Part shown: positions 9,843 to 24,588 of the stretch, in pieces
Layout: every line of letters begins with the position of its first letter
Numbering within the stretch: the stretch's first letter is position 1
Assembly (NCBI RefSeq): GCF_029203285.1
Contig: NZ_CP115669.1
Coordinates: 5,332,001-5,396,000 of the forward strand
DNA length: 64,000 nt
DNA from: Pseudomonas sp. PSE14
Lineage (GTDB): Bacteria > Pseudomonadota > Gammaproteobacteria > Pseudomonadales > Pseudomonadaceae
Direction: 5' to 3'
Position numbers and translations under genes: made by a program
Notes under the pieces: model-generated
Told to the model about the DNA's origin: nothing
Database searches by the model: none
Seen by the model: the letters and a program-made list of their open reading frames with translations, nothing else

Positions 9843-11645
9843 ATGTCCGAGACCCTGCTCAGCTCCCGCAACCTCGCTTTCGAACTCTACGAAGTACTCG
9901 ATGCCGAGGCCCTGACCCAGCGCGAACGCTTCGCCGACCACAACCGCGAGACCTTCGACGCCGCCCTGGGTACCGCCCGTGGCATCGCCGAGGAGCTGTT
10001 CGCCCCGCACAACCGCAAGAACGACGAGAACGAACCGCAGTACGTCGATGGCGGCGCGGTGCTGATCCCGGAGGTGAAGCCGGCGGTGGACGCCTTCAAC
10101 GAGGCCGGCTTCCAGAACGCCTCGCGCAGCTTCGAACAGGGTGGCATGCAACTGCCGCACCTGCTGTCGCGCGCCTGCTTCGCGCACTTCCAGTCGGCCA
10201 ACATCGCCACCTCGTCCTACCCGATGCTGAGCATGGGCGCCAGCCACCTGATCGAGACCTTCGGCAGCGACGAGCAGAAGCGCCTGTTCCTCCAGCCGAT
10301 GATCGAGGGCCGCTGGTTCGGCACCATGGCCCTGACCGAGCCCCACGCCGGCTCGTCCCTGGCCGACATCCGCACCCGCGCGGAACCGGCTGCCGACGGC
10401 AGCTACCGGATCAAGGGCAACAAGATCTTCATCTCCGGCGGTGATCACCCGCTGTCGGACAACATCGTGCACATGGTCCTGGCCAAGCTGCCGGACGCGC
10501 CGCCCGGCGTGAAAGGCATCAGCCTGTTCATCGTGCCGAAGTTCCTGGTCAACGCCGACGGTTCCCTCGGCGCGCGCAACGACGTGGCCCTGGCCGGGCT
10601 GTTCCACAAGATGGGCTGGCGCGGCACCACCTCCACGGCGCTGAACTTCGGCGATAAAGGCGAGTGCGTCGGCTATCTGGTCGGCAAGCCGCACCACGGC
10701 CTGGCCTACATGTTCCAGATGATGAACGAGGCGCGCATCGGTGTCGGCATGGGCGCCATCATGCTCGGCTACGCCGGCTACCTGTACTCGCTGGAATACG
10801 CCCGCGAGCGCCCGCAGGGCCGCCCGGTAGACGCCAAGGACCCGACCTCGGCACCCGTGGCGATCATCGAGCACGCCGACGTGCGGCGCATGCTGCTGAC
10901 CCAGAAAGCCTACGTCGAAGGCGCCTTCGACCTCGGCCTGTACGCCGCGCGCCTGGTGGACGACTGCGAGACCCTGCCCACCGAGGAGGAGCGCAAGCAG
11001 GCCCACGAGCTGCTCGACCTGCTCACCCCGATCGTCAAATCCTGGCCCTCGGAGTTCTGCCTCAAGGCCAACGAGTTGGCCATCCAGATCCTCGGCGGCC
11101 ACGGCTACACCCGTGAATACCCGGTGGAGCAGTACTACCGCGACAACCGCCTGAACCCGATTCATGAAGGCACCCACGGCATCCAGTCGCTGGACCTGCT
11201 GGGCCGCAAGCTCGCGCAGAACAACGGCGCCGGCCTCAAGCAACTGACCCGCCTGATCAACCAGTGCTGCGCACGCGCCCAGGCGCACCCGTCGCTGGAC
11301 ACGTTGCGCGAGCCGCTGGAGCAATTGATGGCGCGCCTGTCGGCCACCACCCTGAGCCTGCTCGGCGACCTGATGCAGGGCCGCGTGGCCCAGGGCCTGG
11401 CCAACTCCGCGCTGTACCTGAAGGTATTCGGTCACGCGGTGATCGGCTGGCGCTGGCTGGAACAGGCGATCCGCGCCGAGGAGGGCCTGGCGCGTGGCGA
11501 TGCAGCCGACACCGACTTCTACCGTGGCAAGCTGCAAGCCGCACGCTACTTCCTGACCTGGGAAGTACCGTCCTGCCACCACGAACTGGCCTTGCTCGAA
11601 GCCCGCGACGACACCTGTTCGACCATGCAGGACACCTGGTTCTAG
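9843..11645 (+). CDS. Acyl-CoA dehydrogenase family flavoprotein
   Basis: A 600-residue FAD-dependent acyl-CoA dehydrogenase of the long subfamily, larger than the usual ~380-residue type and carrying an extra C-terminal helical domain. Recognisable segments are [19 protein letters not shown] (the first acyl-CoA dehydrogenase signature), [31 protein letters not shown] and [11 protein letters not shown], which holds the probable catalytic glutamate. It would oxidise an acyl-CoA to the enoyl-CoA; the chain length cannot be read from sequence. DmdC-like 3-methylmercaptopropionyl-CoA dehydrogenases share this architecture. The ATG at 9843 has a GGAGG RBS at about 9831; an in-frame ATG at 9777 lacks one. 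It is followed by a strong terminator, so it is probably monocistronic. Confidence 0.88.
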   Translation: MSETLLSSRNLAFELYEVLDAEALTQRERFADHNRETFDAALGTARGIAEELFAPHNRKNDENEPQYVDGGAVLIPEVKPAVDAFNEAGFQNASRSFEQGGMQLPHLLSRACFAHFQSANIATSSYPMLSMGASHLIETFGSDEQKRLFLQPMIEGRWFGTMALTEPHAGSSLADIRTRAEPAADGSYRIKGNKIFISGGDHPLSDNIVHMVLAKLPDAPPGVKGISLFIVPKFLVNADGSLGARNDVALAGLFHKMGWRGTTSTALNFGDKGECVGYLVGKPHHGLAYMFQMMNEARIGVGMGAIMLGYAGYLYSLEYARERPQGRPVDAKDPTSAPVAIIEHADVRRMLLTQKAYVEGAFDLGLYAARLVDDCETLPTEEERKQAHELLDLLTPIVKSWPSEFCLKANELAIQILGGHGYTREYPVEQYYRDNRLNPIHEGTHGIQSLDLLGRKLAQNNGAGLKQLTRLINQCCARAQAHPSLDTLREPLEQLMARLSATTLSLLGDLMQGRVAQGLANSALYLKVFGHAVIGWRWLEQAIRAEEGLARGDAADTDFYRGKLQAARYFLTWEVPSCHHELALLEARDDTCSTMQDTWF

Positions 11646-11662
11646 TCCTGCATGCCCCTCCT

Positions 11663-11689
11663 GCCCCGGTCACGTCCGGGGCTTTTTTT
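11663..11689 (+). terminator. Terminator after acyl-CoA dehydrogenase gene
   Basis: GCCCCGG (11663-11669) and CCGGGGC (11676-11682) pair around a 6-nt loop, followed by seven T's. Confidence 0.9.
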
Positions 11690-11843
11690 ACCCACAGTCC
11701 AGAGCGGTGCAGCAGCACCCGGCTGACCTTTTTCCCTCATCAACAACCAAAAAGCCTGACAAACACCAGCAAACCAGCCTACAGCGAAACCTGGGTGACC
11801 TGCCGTTGAATAGCGCCCGCGCAACTTCACGACCGTCACGCCC

Positions 11844-12491
11844 ATGACCACGCACTCCCCGACACGCCCTCGCCTCCTGCACGTCCTGCTGTCCCTGCTC
11901 TCCACCGTCATCGGGCTGACCTGCATGGTCCATTTGCTGAGCCCGGACTCGGCGGACGCACTCCCCGCTGAAAGCCCGTTGCGTATCCCGACGCAGTCGC
12001 TGAGCGCCGCCCCCATCTACAGCGAACCCAGCGCCGAAGCCTTCGAGCACGTCGACCAGTACCTGAAGCTCATCGACAAGGCGATGATCGACGGGCTGGC
12101 CGTGCTGCGCGGCGGCGACGGCCCCTCCATCGCCTCGCAGAGCCGCTACTTCAATGCGCTGGTGAATGCCGGCTACGCCCAGTTCGGCTCCTCCTACCAG
12201 GAGCCGCTGGGCAGTTGCGGCGCCGCCGGCAGTTCGGCACGGAGCCTCTGGCATGCGCAGATCCGTACCGTCAGTGGCCCCCGCCAGGAAGACCCGTCCG
12301 GCGAAGTGCGCAAGGCACTTCTCACCCTGCAACAGGACCGGGAAGCCTGCCTCCTGGCGGCCCGGCTCGTTCCCGATGAGCCGCTGCGCTGGGCACCCGC
12401 GACACTGTCCGCCCTCAACCTGATCCCCGCCTGGAGCAATGCCGCGCCCTGGCCGGAAATCATCGCTGAACGAACCTCAACTAACCTTTGA
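11844..12491 (+). CDS. Hypothetical protein with N-terminal membrane anchor or signal
   Basis: A 215-residue protein I do not recognise. After a short basic start comes a hydrophobic segment at about residues 11-33 (LLHVLLSLLSTVIGLTCMVHLL), a signal or anchor sequence, so the rest should be periplasmic. Five cysteines are visible: C27 in the anchor, C134 and C164-region residues in the soluble part. The soluble part is helical-looking with no obvious motif. No convincing Shine-Dalgarno precedes the ATG. In PAO1, as I remember it, the acyl-CoA dehydrogenase gene directly precedes the antiporter gene, so this gene looks like an insertion in this lineage. Its codon use resembles its neighbours. 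Coding status is likely but unproven. Confidence 0.55.
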   Translation: MTTHSPTRPRLLHVLLSLLSTVIGLTCMVHLLSPDSADALPAESPLRIPTQSLSAAPIYSEPSAEAFEHVDQYLKLIDKAMIDGLAVLRGGDGPSIASQSRYFNALVNAGYAQFGSSYQEPLGSCGAAGSSARSLWHAQIRTVSGPRQEDPSGEVRKALLTLQQDREACLLAARLVPDEPLRWAPATLSALNLIPAWSNAAPWPEIIAERTSTNL

Positions 12492-12518
12492 CAGCCTTGC
12501 AAATCCGCAGGTTAGAAT
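12488..12518 (+). promoter_or_regulatory. Candidate sigma-70 promoter for the nhaP2-type gene
   Basis: TTGACA at 12488-12493 and TAGAAT at 12513-12518, with a 19-bp spacer (longer than ideal). CTAACCT at 12481-12487 and AGGTTAG at 12509-12515 form a perfect inverted repeat spanning the promoter. The -35 box overlaps the stop codon of the preceding gene. Confidence 0.5.
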
Positions 12519-12591
12519 CTCTTGGCATGCGGCCTGCATCCTGATCCCCGAGTAGCGTCGCCACTCCCCAACTCCCCTGGAGGTCGACACT

Positions 12592-14334
<1,743 letters not shown>

Positions 14335-14417
14335 CCGCCTACCGGCGCTCGCTTGCGGGCGCCGGCCAGCCAGCACTAACCTCACTCCACTTTCCGCACG
14401 AGCCGCTGATCGCGACC

Positions 14418-19293
<4,876 letters not shown>

Positions 19294-19377
19294 GTCGGTT
19301 ATAAGCTCAGCGAAAAGCGATCTAGCGGCGCCCCGGCGGTATTGCTCCCGGTCATTGACCGACGCCGGACGCCGCTC

Positions 19378-19408
19378 GCATCCTCGGGCCTTTCTGCCAC
19401 AAGGATGC
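19378..19408 (+). promoter_or_regulatory. Hairpin including the metY Shine-Dalgarno
   Basis: GCATCCT (19378-19384) and AGGATGC (19402-19408) are perfect complements with a 17-nt loop. AGGA in the right arm is the only plausible ribosome-binding site for the ATG at 19416. Confidence 0.45.
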
Positions 19409-19415
19409 TCGAACA

Positions 19416-20693
19416 ATGAAACTGGAAACCCTCGCCATTCACGCCGGCTACAGCCCCGACCCGACCACCAAGGCCGTGGCCGTGCCGATCTACCAGACCA
19501 GCTCCTACGCCTTCGACGACACCCAGCACGGCGCCGACCTGTTCGACCTGAAAGTCGCCGGCAACATCTACACCCGAATCATGAACCCCACCAACGCGGT
19601 GCTGGAGGAGCGCGTGGCGGCGCTGGAAGGCGGGGTCGGTGCACTGGCCGTAGCCTCGGGCATGGCCGCCATCACCTACGCCATTCAGACCGTGGCCGAA
19701 GCCGGCGACAACATCGTCTCGGTGGCCAAGCTCTACGGCGGCACCTACAACCTGCTCGCCCACACCCTGCCGCGCTTCGGCATCCAGACCCGCTTCGCGC
19801 CCCATGACGACATCGCCGCCCTCGAAGCGCTGATCGACGAGCGCACCAAGGCGGTGTTCTGCGAATCCATCGGCAACCCGGCGGGCAACATCGTCGACCT
19901 GCAGGCCCTGGCCGACGCCGCGCACCGCCACGGCGTGCCGCTGATCGTCGACAATACCGTCGCCACGCCGATCCTCTGCCGGCCCTTCGAGCACGGCGCG
20001 GACATCGTCGTGCATTCGCTGACCAAGTACATCGGCGGCCACGGCACCAGCATCGGCGGCATCGTCGTCGACTCCGGCAACTTCCCCTGGGCCGAGAACA
20101 AGGCGCGCTTCCCGCTGCTCAACACCCCGGACCCGTCCTACCACGGCGTGACCTACACCGAAGCCTTCGGCCCCGCCGCCTTCATCGGCCGCTGCCGCGT
20201 GGTGCCGCTGCGCAACACCGGCGCCGCGCTGTCGCCGTTCAACGCCTTCCTCATCCTGCAGGGCCTGGAAACCCTGGCGCTGCGCATGGAGCGCCACTGC
20301 GACAACGCCCTGAAAGTCGCGCGCTACCTGCAGGAACATCCGCAGGTGAACTGGGTGAAATACGCAGGCCTCGCCGACCACCCCGAGCACGCCCTGGCCC
20401 AGCGCTACATGGGCGGCCAGCCGGCGGCGATCCTCTCCTTCGGCATCCAGGGCGGACAGGAAGCCGGCGCGCGCTTCATCGACGCACTGAAGCTGGTGGT
20501 ACGCCTGGTGAACATCGGCGACGCCAAGTCCCTGGCCTGCCACCCGGCCTCCACCACCCACCGCCAGCTCAACGACGAGGAACTGGAGAAGGCCGGCGTA
20601 CCGCGCGACATGGTGCGCCTGTCCATCGGCATCGAGCATATCGACGACATCCTCGCCGACCTCGCCCAGGCGCTGCGGGCTGCCGAGGGTTGA
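19416..20693 (+). CDS. metY: O-acetylhomoserine sulfhydrylase MetY
   Basis: A 425-residue PLP enzyme of the Cys/Met metabolism family. The PLP-binding lysine is K204 in [16 protein letters not shown]. The N-terminal [21 protein letters not shown]-type start and [22 protein letters not shown] are diagnostic of the O-acetylhomoserine (thiol)-lyase branch. The length exceeds that of MetZ/MetB (~390-400). It makes homocysteine directly from sulfide and O-acetylhomoserine, or recycles methanethiol. metK further along the window uses the methionine produced. It has its own RBS inside a small hairpin and is separated from selO by 122 bp. Confidence 0.93.
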   Translation: MKLETLAIHAGYSPDPTTKAVAVPIYQTSSYAFDDTQHGADLFDLKVAGNIYTRIMNPTNAVLEERVAALEGGVGALAVASGMAAITYAIQTVAEAGDNIVSVAKLYGGTYNLLAHTLPRFGIQTRFAPHDDIAALEALIDERTKAVFCESIGNPAGNIVDLQALADAAHRHGVPLIVDNTVATPILCRPFEHGADIVVHSLTKYIGGHGTSIGGIVVDSGNFPWAENKARFPLLNTPDPSYHGVTYTEAFGPAAFIGRCRVVPLRNTGAALSPFNAFLILQGLETLALRMERHCDNALKVARYLQEHPQVNWVKYAGLADHPEHALAQRYMGGQPAAILSFGIQGGQEAGARFIDALKLVVRLVNIGDAKSLACHPASTTHRQLNDEELEKAGVPRDMVRLSIGIEHIDDILADLAQALRAAEG

Positions 20694-20704
20694 AACCCGG
20701 ACCG

Positions 20705-20742
20705 CGAGGCTCCACCTTGGCGTCATAGCCTCTGGAGCCTCG
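20705..20742 (+). promoter_or_regulatory. 10-bp hairpin covering the trxC Shine-Dalgarno
   Basis: CGAGGCTCCA (20705-20714) is perfectly complementary to TGGAGCCTCG (20733-20742), with an 18-nt loop. GGAG at 20734-20737 is the RBS of trxC (ATG at 20745), so the stem would block ribosome access. No T-run follows. Confidence 0.6.
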
Positions 20743-20744
20743 CC

Positions 20745-21179
20745 ATGTCCGAATCCCTGATCATCCCCTGCCCGCAGTGCAACGGCCTCAACCGCGTACC
20801 CGCCGAGCGCCTGGGCGACGCGCCGCGCTGCGGCCGCTGCCAGTCGCCGGTCATCGTCGACCGCCCCTTCGAGCTGAACGAAGCCGGCTTCGCCGCCCAG
20901 GCCAAGGGCGACCTGCCGCTGCTGGTGGACGTCTGGGCCGACTGGTGCGGTCCGTGCAAGAGCTTTGCGCCGGTATTCGAGCAGGCGGCCGCGCGCCTGT
21001 CCGGAAAAGTGCGTCTGGCCAAGCTGGACAGCGATGCCAACCCGAACCTCTCCACGCGCCTGGGCATCCGTTCGATTCCCAGCCTGATCCTGCTGCGCAA
21101 CGGCCAGGAAGTGGCGCGCCAGAGCGGCGCCATGCCGCTGCCACAGCTGCTCGACTGGCTGGCTCGCAACGGTATCTGA
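20745..21179 (+). CDS. trxC: Thioredoxin 2 (TrxC), zinc-ribbon thioredoxin
   Basis: A 144-residue protein. An N-terminal zinc ribbon is formed by two CxxC pairs (C9/C12 and C29/C32), followed by a thioredoxin fold with the active site WCGPC (C68/C71) and the cis-proline region RSIPSLIL. This is the TrxC architecture rather than the short TrxA. In E. coli TrxC is an oxidative-stress thioredoxin under OxyR with redox-sensitive zinc. The start at 20745 is fixed by the zinc-ribbon sequence and the GGAG RBS inside a hairpin. It could supply electrons to MsrA, encoded 12 kb away. Confidence 0.95.
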   Translation: MSESLIIPCPQCNGLNRVPAERLGDAPRCGRCQSPVIVDRPFELNEAGFAAQAKGDLPLLVDVWADWCGPCKSFAPVFEQAAARLSGKVRLAKLDSDANPNLSTRLGIRSIPSLILLRNGQEVARQSGAMPLPQLLDWLARNGI

Positions 21180-21209
21180 CGCCCTCATCCACTGAGCGAT
21201 CCGGTCAAT

Positions 21210-21236
21210 CCGCGCGGTCATTGCCAGACCGTGCGG
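21210..21236 (+). terminator. Hairpin after trxC, possible weak terminator
   Basis: CCGCGCGGT and ACCGTGCGG pair (one G-U) around a 9-nt loop, 30 bp after the trxC stop. There is no T-run, so termination is uncertain. Confidence 0.35.
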
Positions 21237-21284
21237 TGCAGCTAGTCTTGGGCAGACGATAAACAGGCGAAACGGAGCGCGCCC

Positions 21285-21728
21285 ATGTCCTACCCCGAAG
21301 CATTCATCCGCCAGCTCACCGAAGAACACATCGCCTTCGTCAAACGCACGGGCCTGAAGGCCGAAGTGCTGGAAGCAGGCCATGTGCGCCTGCGTATGCC
21401 GCTCAAGGGCAACGAGAACCACATCCACAACATGTACGCCGGCGCCCTGTTCACCGTGGCCGAACTGCCGGGCGGCGTGCTCATGATGACCAGCTTCGAC
21501 GCTCGACGCTTCTACCCGATCGTCAAGGAAGCCGGACTGCGCTTCCTGCGCCCCGCCGCCAGCGACATTACTGTCGACGCCCGGCTCAGCGAGGACGAAA
21601 TCCAGCGCATCGGCGAGGAAGCGACCACCAACGGCAAGGCCGACTTCGTGCTCGACCTGCAACTCAAGGATGAGAACGGCGACGTTGTCGCCGAGAGCCA
21701 CGCCGTCTATCAACTGCGTAGCCGCTGA
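21285..21728 (+). CDS. Hotdog-fold protein, PaaI/YiiD-type thioesterase-like
   Basis: A 147-residue small protein with the hotdog-fold look of the DUF4442/YiiD C-terminal family. The central helix region HNMYAGALFTVAELPGGVLMMTSF would contain the catalytic or binding surface, followed by beta strands such as LRFLRPAASDITVDARLS and ADFVLDLQLKDENGDVVAESHAVYQLR. Members are thought to hydrolyse acyl-CoA or acyl-ACP thioesters; the substrate is unknown here. The ATG at 21285 has GGAG 10 bp upstream. It stands between trxC and the universal stress gene; a conserved hypothetical of this type lies at the same place in P. aeruginosa as I remember. Confidence 0.75.
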   Translation: MSYPEAFIRQLTEEHIAFVKRTGLKAEVLEAGHVRLRMPLKGNENHIHNMYAGALFTVAELPGGVLMMTSFDARRFYPIVKEAGLRFLRPAASDITVDARLSEDEIQRIGEEATTNGKADFVLDLQLKDENGDVVAESHAVYQLRSR

Positions 21729-21779
21729 CGATGGGCCGTTGTCCTGTATCAAGGTGAAATTTCCTACATGGCGCGACAG

Positions 21780-21806
21780 TGGTGGCATCACAGAGGGACG
21801 CCACCA
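21780..21806 (+). promoter_or_regulatory. Hairpin enclosing the RBS of the universal stress gene
   Basis: TGGTGGC (21780-21786) and GCCACCA (21800-21806) are perfect complements. The loop holds the GAGGG ribosome-binding site, and the A of the start codon is the last paired base. Confidence 0.4.
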
Positions 21807-22612
21807 TGTACAGGAACCTGCTCGTCGCCCACGACCTCAGCGTGGAAGCGGACATTGCGGTACGCCGCGCCGCCCAACTGGCCCGCCAGCATGGCGCGCA
21901 CGTCACCTTGCTGCATGTGATCGAGGAGTACTTCCCCGACCGCATGATGGACACCGTCCGTGAGGCCGCCGAGGTCGCGTTGCGCGATGCCGTGGCGGCC
22001 AACGCCATTGCCGACTACCAGTTGCTGATCCGCCAGGGCCGCGCCGCGACCACCGTCACCCAGGCGGCACAGGAGCTCAAGGCCGACCTGCTGCTGATCG
22101 GTGCGCATCACCAGCAGATTCTTGAACGCTTCGACGGCACCACTCTGGAGCGCATCGCCCGTCATTGCCGCACGCCGATTCTGCTGGCAGTGGATGAATC
22201 CGCCGAACCCTACACCCGCGCACTGGCGGGACTGGACCTGTCACTGTGCTCCTGCCAGGCCTGGCGAGCCGGCTACCGGCTGCTGCCGACCAGCGCGCAG
22301 CTGCTGGCGCTCAATGCCTACCAGCCCGGCAGGACCGGGCGCGCCGACGAGCATCTGGAGACCCAGCGCGCGCTGCTGCGCCAGACACTGCAGGATGAGC
22401 GCGCACAGTTGCCGGCCGAAGGGCCGCAACTGCTCTGTGCGGTGCAACCGGGAAACTTCCAACAGGCGCTGGAGACCGCGCTGCGGGAATGGACGCCAGA
22501 CCTGCTGGTGCTCGGCAGTCGCAGTCGCGGCCCCATCGAGCAGGCCATGCTCGGCAGTTCGACCCGCTACTTCCTGCGTCGGCCGCCGTGCGACATTCTC
22601 ATCTCGCAGTGA
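21806..22612 (+). CDS. Tandem-domain universal stress protein
   Basis: A 268-residue protein with two Usp domains. The first (about 1-135) begins MYRNLLVAHDLSVEADIAVRRA and has ADLLLIGAHH plus a degenerate nucleotide-loop segment ending in CRTPILLAVDE. The second (about 140-268) carries the cleaner ATP-binding motif LLVLGSRSRGPIEQAMLGSSTRYFLRRPPCDILI, the G-2x-G-9x-G-S/T type. Tandem Usp proteins are associated with growth arrest, anaerobic survival and membrane stress in pseudomonads; no specific role can be read here. The ATG at 21806 has AGAGGG upstream, and the frame's earlier ATG at 21779 does not. It is convergent with the ParA-like gene. Confidence 0.87.
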   Translation: MYRNLLVAHDLSVEADIAVRRAAQLARQHGAHVTLLHVIEEYFPDRMMDTVREAAEVALRDAVAANAIADYQLLIRQGRAATTVTQAAQELKADLLLIGAHHQQILERFDGTTLERIARHCRTPILLAVDESAEPYTRALAGLDLSLCSCQAWRAGYRLLPTSAQLLALNAYQPGRTGRADEHLETQRALLRQTLQDERAQLPAEGPQLLCAVQPGNFQQALETALREWTPDLLVLGSRSRGPIEQAMLGSSTRYFLRRPPCDILISQ

Positions 22613-22662
22613 GGCGCCGCCGGGCACGCCCCCTGGGCGGGAGCGTTTGATCTGCCGGGAGC

Positions 22663-23430
22663 TCAGGCTTCCAGCAGGTTGTGCAGCTCGACGAACTGCT
22701 GGGTCAGCTTGTGTCGCGGATCGAGGAAGATCAGCGGCGTGCACGCCTGGTGCGACTCACGCATTTTCACCGAGCTCATCAGGTACACCGGCAGCACCGG
22801 CAGCTCCTCTTCCACCAGTTCATCCAGCAACTGCTGCGGCAAGGTCGCACGCGGCTGGAACTGGTTGACCACGATGCCCTCGACTTCCAGGTCCTCATTG
22901 TGGTCCTCCTTCAGCTCCTCGATCTCCTGCAGCAGGCCGTAGAGCGCCTGGCGAGAGAAGCTGTCGCAGTCAAAGGGAATCAGGCAGCGATCGGCGGCGA
23001 TCAGCGCCGAGACGGTGTAGAAGTTCAGCGCCGGCGGGGTGTCAAGGTAGATCCGGTCGTAGTCCTCGGCCAGCTCATCCAGCAGTTTGCGCAGCTTGTT
23101 GATCTTGTGCTTCTGCTCGAGCTTGGGTTGCAGGTCGGCCAGCTCCGGGCTCGCGGTGACCACGTGCAGGTTGTCGAAGGGCGTCTCGTAGATATCGACC
23201 TTGCCCTTGCGGCTGAAGGGGCCGGACGAGAGGGTCTGCTTGAAGAAGTCGGCGATTCCTACCGGCAGGTCCTCACCGGTCAGCCCGGTCAGGTAGTGCG
23301 TCGAGTTGGCCTGGGCATCCAAGTCCACCAGCAGCGTGCGATACCCCTCCGCCGCACTGACCGCCGCCAGGTTGCAGGCAATGCTCGATTTGCCCACTCC
23401 ACCTTTCTGATTGAACACCACGCGCCGCAT
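22663..23430 (-). CDS. Orphan ParA-family ATPase
   Basis: A 255-residue ParA/MinD-like ATPase. The deviant Walker A is at the very N-terminus ([17 protein letters not shown]), with Walker A' [15 protein letters not shown] and Walker [16 protein letters not shown]. It lacks an N-terminal HTH and has no ParB-like partner or parS-like repeat beside it, so it is unlikely to be the chromosome-partition ParA. The C-terminal half is acidic ([16 protein letters not shown]). Orphan ParAs often position a cargo such as chemoreceptor clusters or pili. Here the cargo is unknown; the neighbours are a Usp gene (convergent) and a LysR gene (same strand, 77 bp upstream). The ATG at 23428-23430 directly precedes the Walker motif. 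Confidence 0.85.
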   Translation of the reverse strand: MRRVVFNQKGGVGKSSIACNLAAVSAAEGYRTLLVDLDAQANSTHYLTGLTGEDLPVGIADFFKQTLSSGPFSRKGKVDIYETPFDNLHVVTASPELADLQPKLEQKHKINKLRKLLDELAEDYDRIYLDTPPALNFYTVSALIAADRCLIPFDCDSFSRQALYGLLQEIEELKEDHNEDLEVEGIVVNQFQPRATLPQQLLDELVEEELPVLPVYLMSSVKMRESHQACTPLIFLDPRHKLTQQFVELHNLLEA

Positions 23431-23507
23431 GAGCCTGCCTCCGAAGCCATTCGAGTGTCCGGATTCTATGCAATGGCCATGACAACGGCGAGCCCTCCGT
23501 CGAACGG

Positions 23508-24416
23508 TCAGCCGTCGGCGCGCAAAGCGGCTACTTCGCGGGTCAGCAGATCGATGAAGGACTGCGCCAGCGGCGAGCGTTCGTCGCGCCGACGTACCAG
23601 CCACACCGAGCTGGTCGCCCCCGGATCGAGCAGCGTGCGGTAGACAACACCGTCCACCCGCGTGCGACGGAACGAGGCCGGCAGCATGGAGACGCCCAGC
23701 CCGGCGGCCACCAGGCCGATGATGGTCATGGCCTCGCCGGCCTCCTGGGCGATGCGCGGGCTAAAGCCGGCCTGCCGCGACAGGGCGATCAACTGGCTGT
23801 AAAGGCCGGTGCCATAGCTGCGGGGAAAGAACACGAAAGGCTCATCCGCCAGCGCGGCAAACTCCAGGCCGTCCAGGCTGGACTCGGCCAGCGGGTGGTC
23901 GGCCCGGAGCACCGCCACCAGCGGCTCGCTGAACAGCTCCACCGCCTCCAGGGTTTCCGGCAGGGCGATCGGCCGGATCAGCCCGACCTGCACCCGCTCC
24001 TCCAGCAGGGCCTGCACGGCCTGGCCGCTGCTCAGCTCCTGCAGTTCCAGGTGAACGTCCGGGTAGGCCTGGCGGAACGCCAGGATGCTGCGCGGCAGGG
24101 TCGAGGTGAAGGGTGCGGAGGCGGTGAAACCGATCTTCAACTCGCCCAGTTCGCCCTGGTGCGCCCGGCGCGCCAGCAGCACCGCGCGATCGACCTGCTG
24201 CAGCACCTGCCGCGCCTCGGTCAGGAACAGCCGCCCCGCCTCGGTCAGCGCCACCCGTCGATTGGTGCGCTCCAGCAGACGCGCGCCGATCTCCTCTTCC
24301 AGCGCCTGGATCTGCTGGCTCAAGGGCGGCTGCGAGATGCCCAGTTGCTCGGCGGCACGGCCAAAGTGCAGCTCTTCGGCCACGGCAATGAAGTAACGCA
24401 GATGCCTCAATTCCAT
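23508..24416 (-). CDS. LysR-family transcriptional regulator
   Basis: A 302-residue LTTR. An N-terminal winged HTH (residues 1-60, [40 protein letters not shown]) is followed by a linker helix and a periplasmic-binding-protein-like effector domain (about 90-295). The sequence resembles the BenM/CatR-like subgroup ([17 protein letters not shown]). It is divergent from an MFS transporter gene across an AT-rich 172-bp region containing a T-N11-A type site, so the transporter is the likely target. The ligand cannot be inferred. Confidence 0.92.
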   Translation of the reverse strand: MELRHLRYFIAVAEELHFGRAAEQLGISQPPLSQQIQALEEEIGARLLERTNRRVALTEAGRLFLTEARQVLQQVDRAVLLARRAHQGELGELKIGFTASAPFTSTLPRSILAFRQAYPDVHLELQELSSGQAVQALLEERVQVGLIRPIALPETLEAVELFSEPLVAVLRADHPLAESSLDGLEFAALADEPFVFFPRSYGTGLYSQLIALSRQAGFSPRIAQEAGEAMTIIGLVAAGLGVSMLPASFRRTRVDGVVYRTLLDPGATSSVWLVRRRDERSPLAQSFIDLLTREVAALRADG

Positions 24417-24442
24417 GCCACCACCATTGAGCCGAAATACAT

Positions 24443-24457
24443 ATCAAACGTGTCGAT
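24443..24457. promoter_or_regulatory. Candidate LysR-type binding site (T-N11-A)
   Basis: ATC-N9-GAT (T24444 and A24456 in T-N11-A spacing) lies in the unusually AT-rich divergent region 24417-24588. An AATATATT palindrome follows at 24459-24466. Both lie where a divergent LysR regulator would bind. Confidence 0.4.
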
Positions 24458-24588
24458 TAATATATTGGAAATAATAAAGACTGCTCCTTATCCTTGCCAG
24501 CACAAGCCCAATAACAACTCCAAAATCTTCCGCCATCCCCGTCGTACGGGCCTTTTCCGCCCCTGCGCGAGCCGAATCGAGGTGAGTT

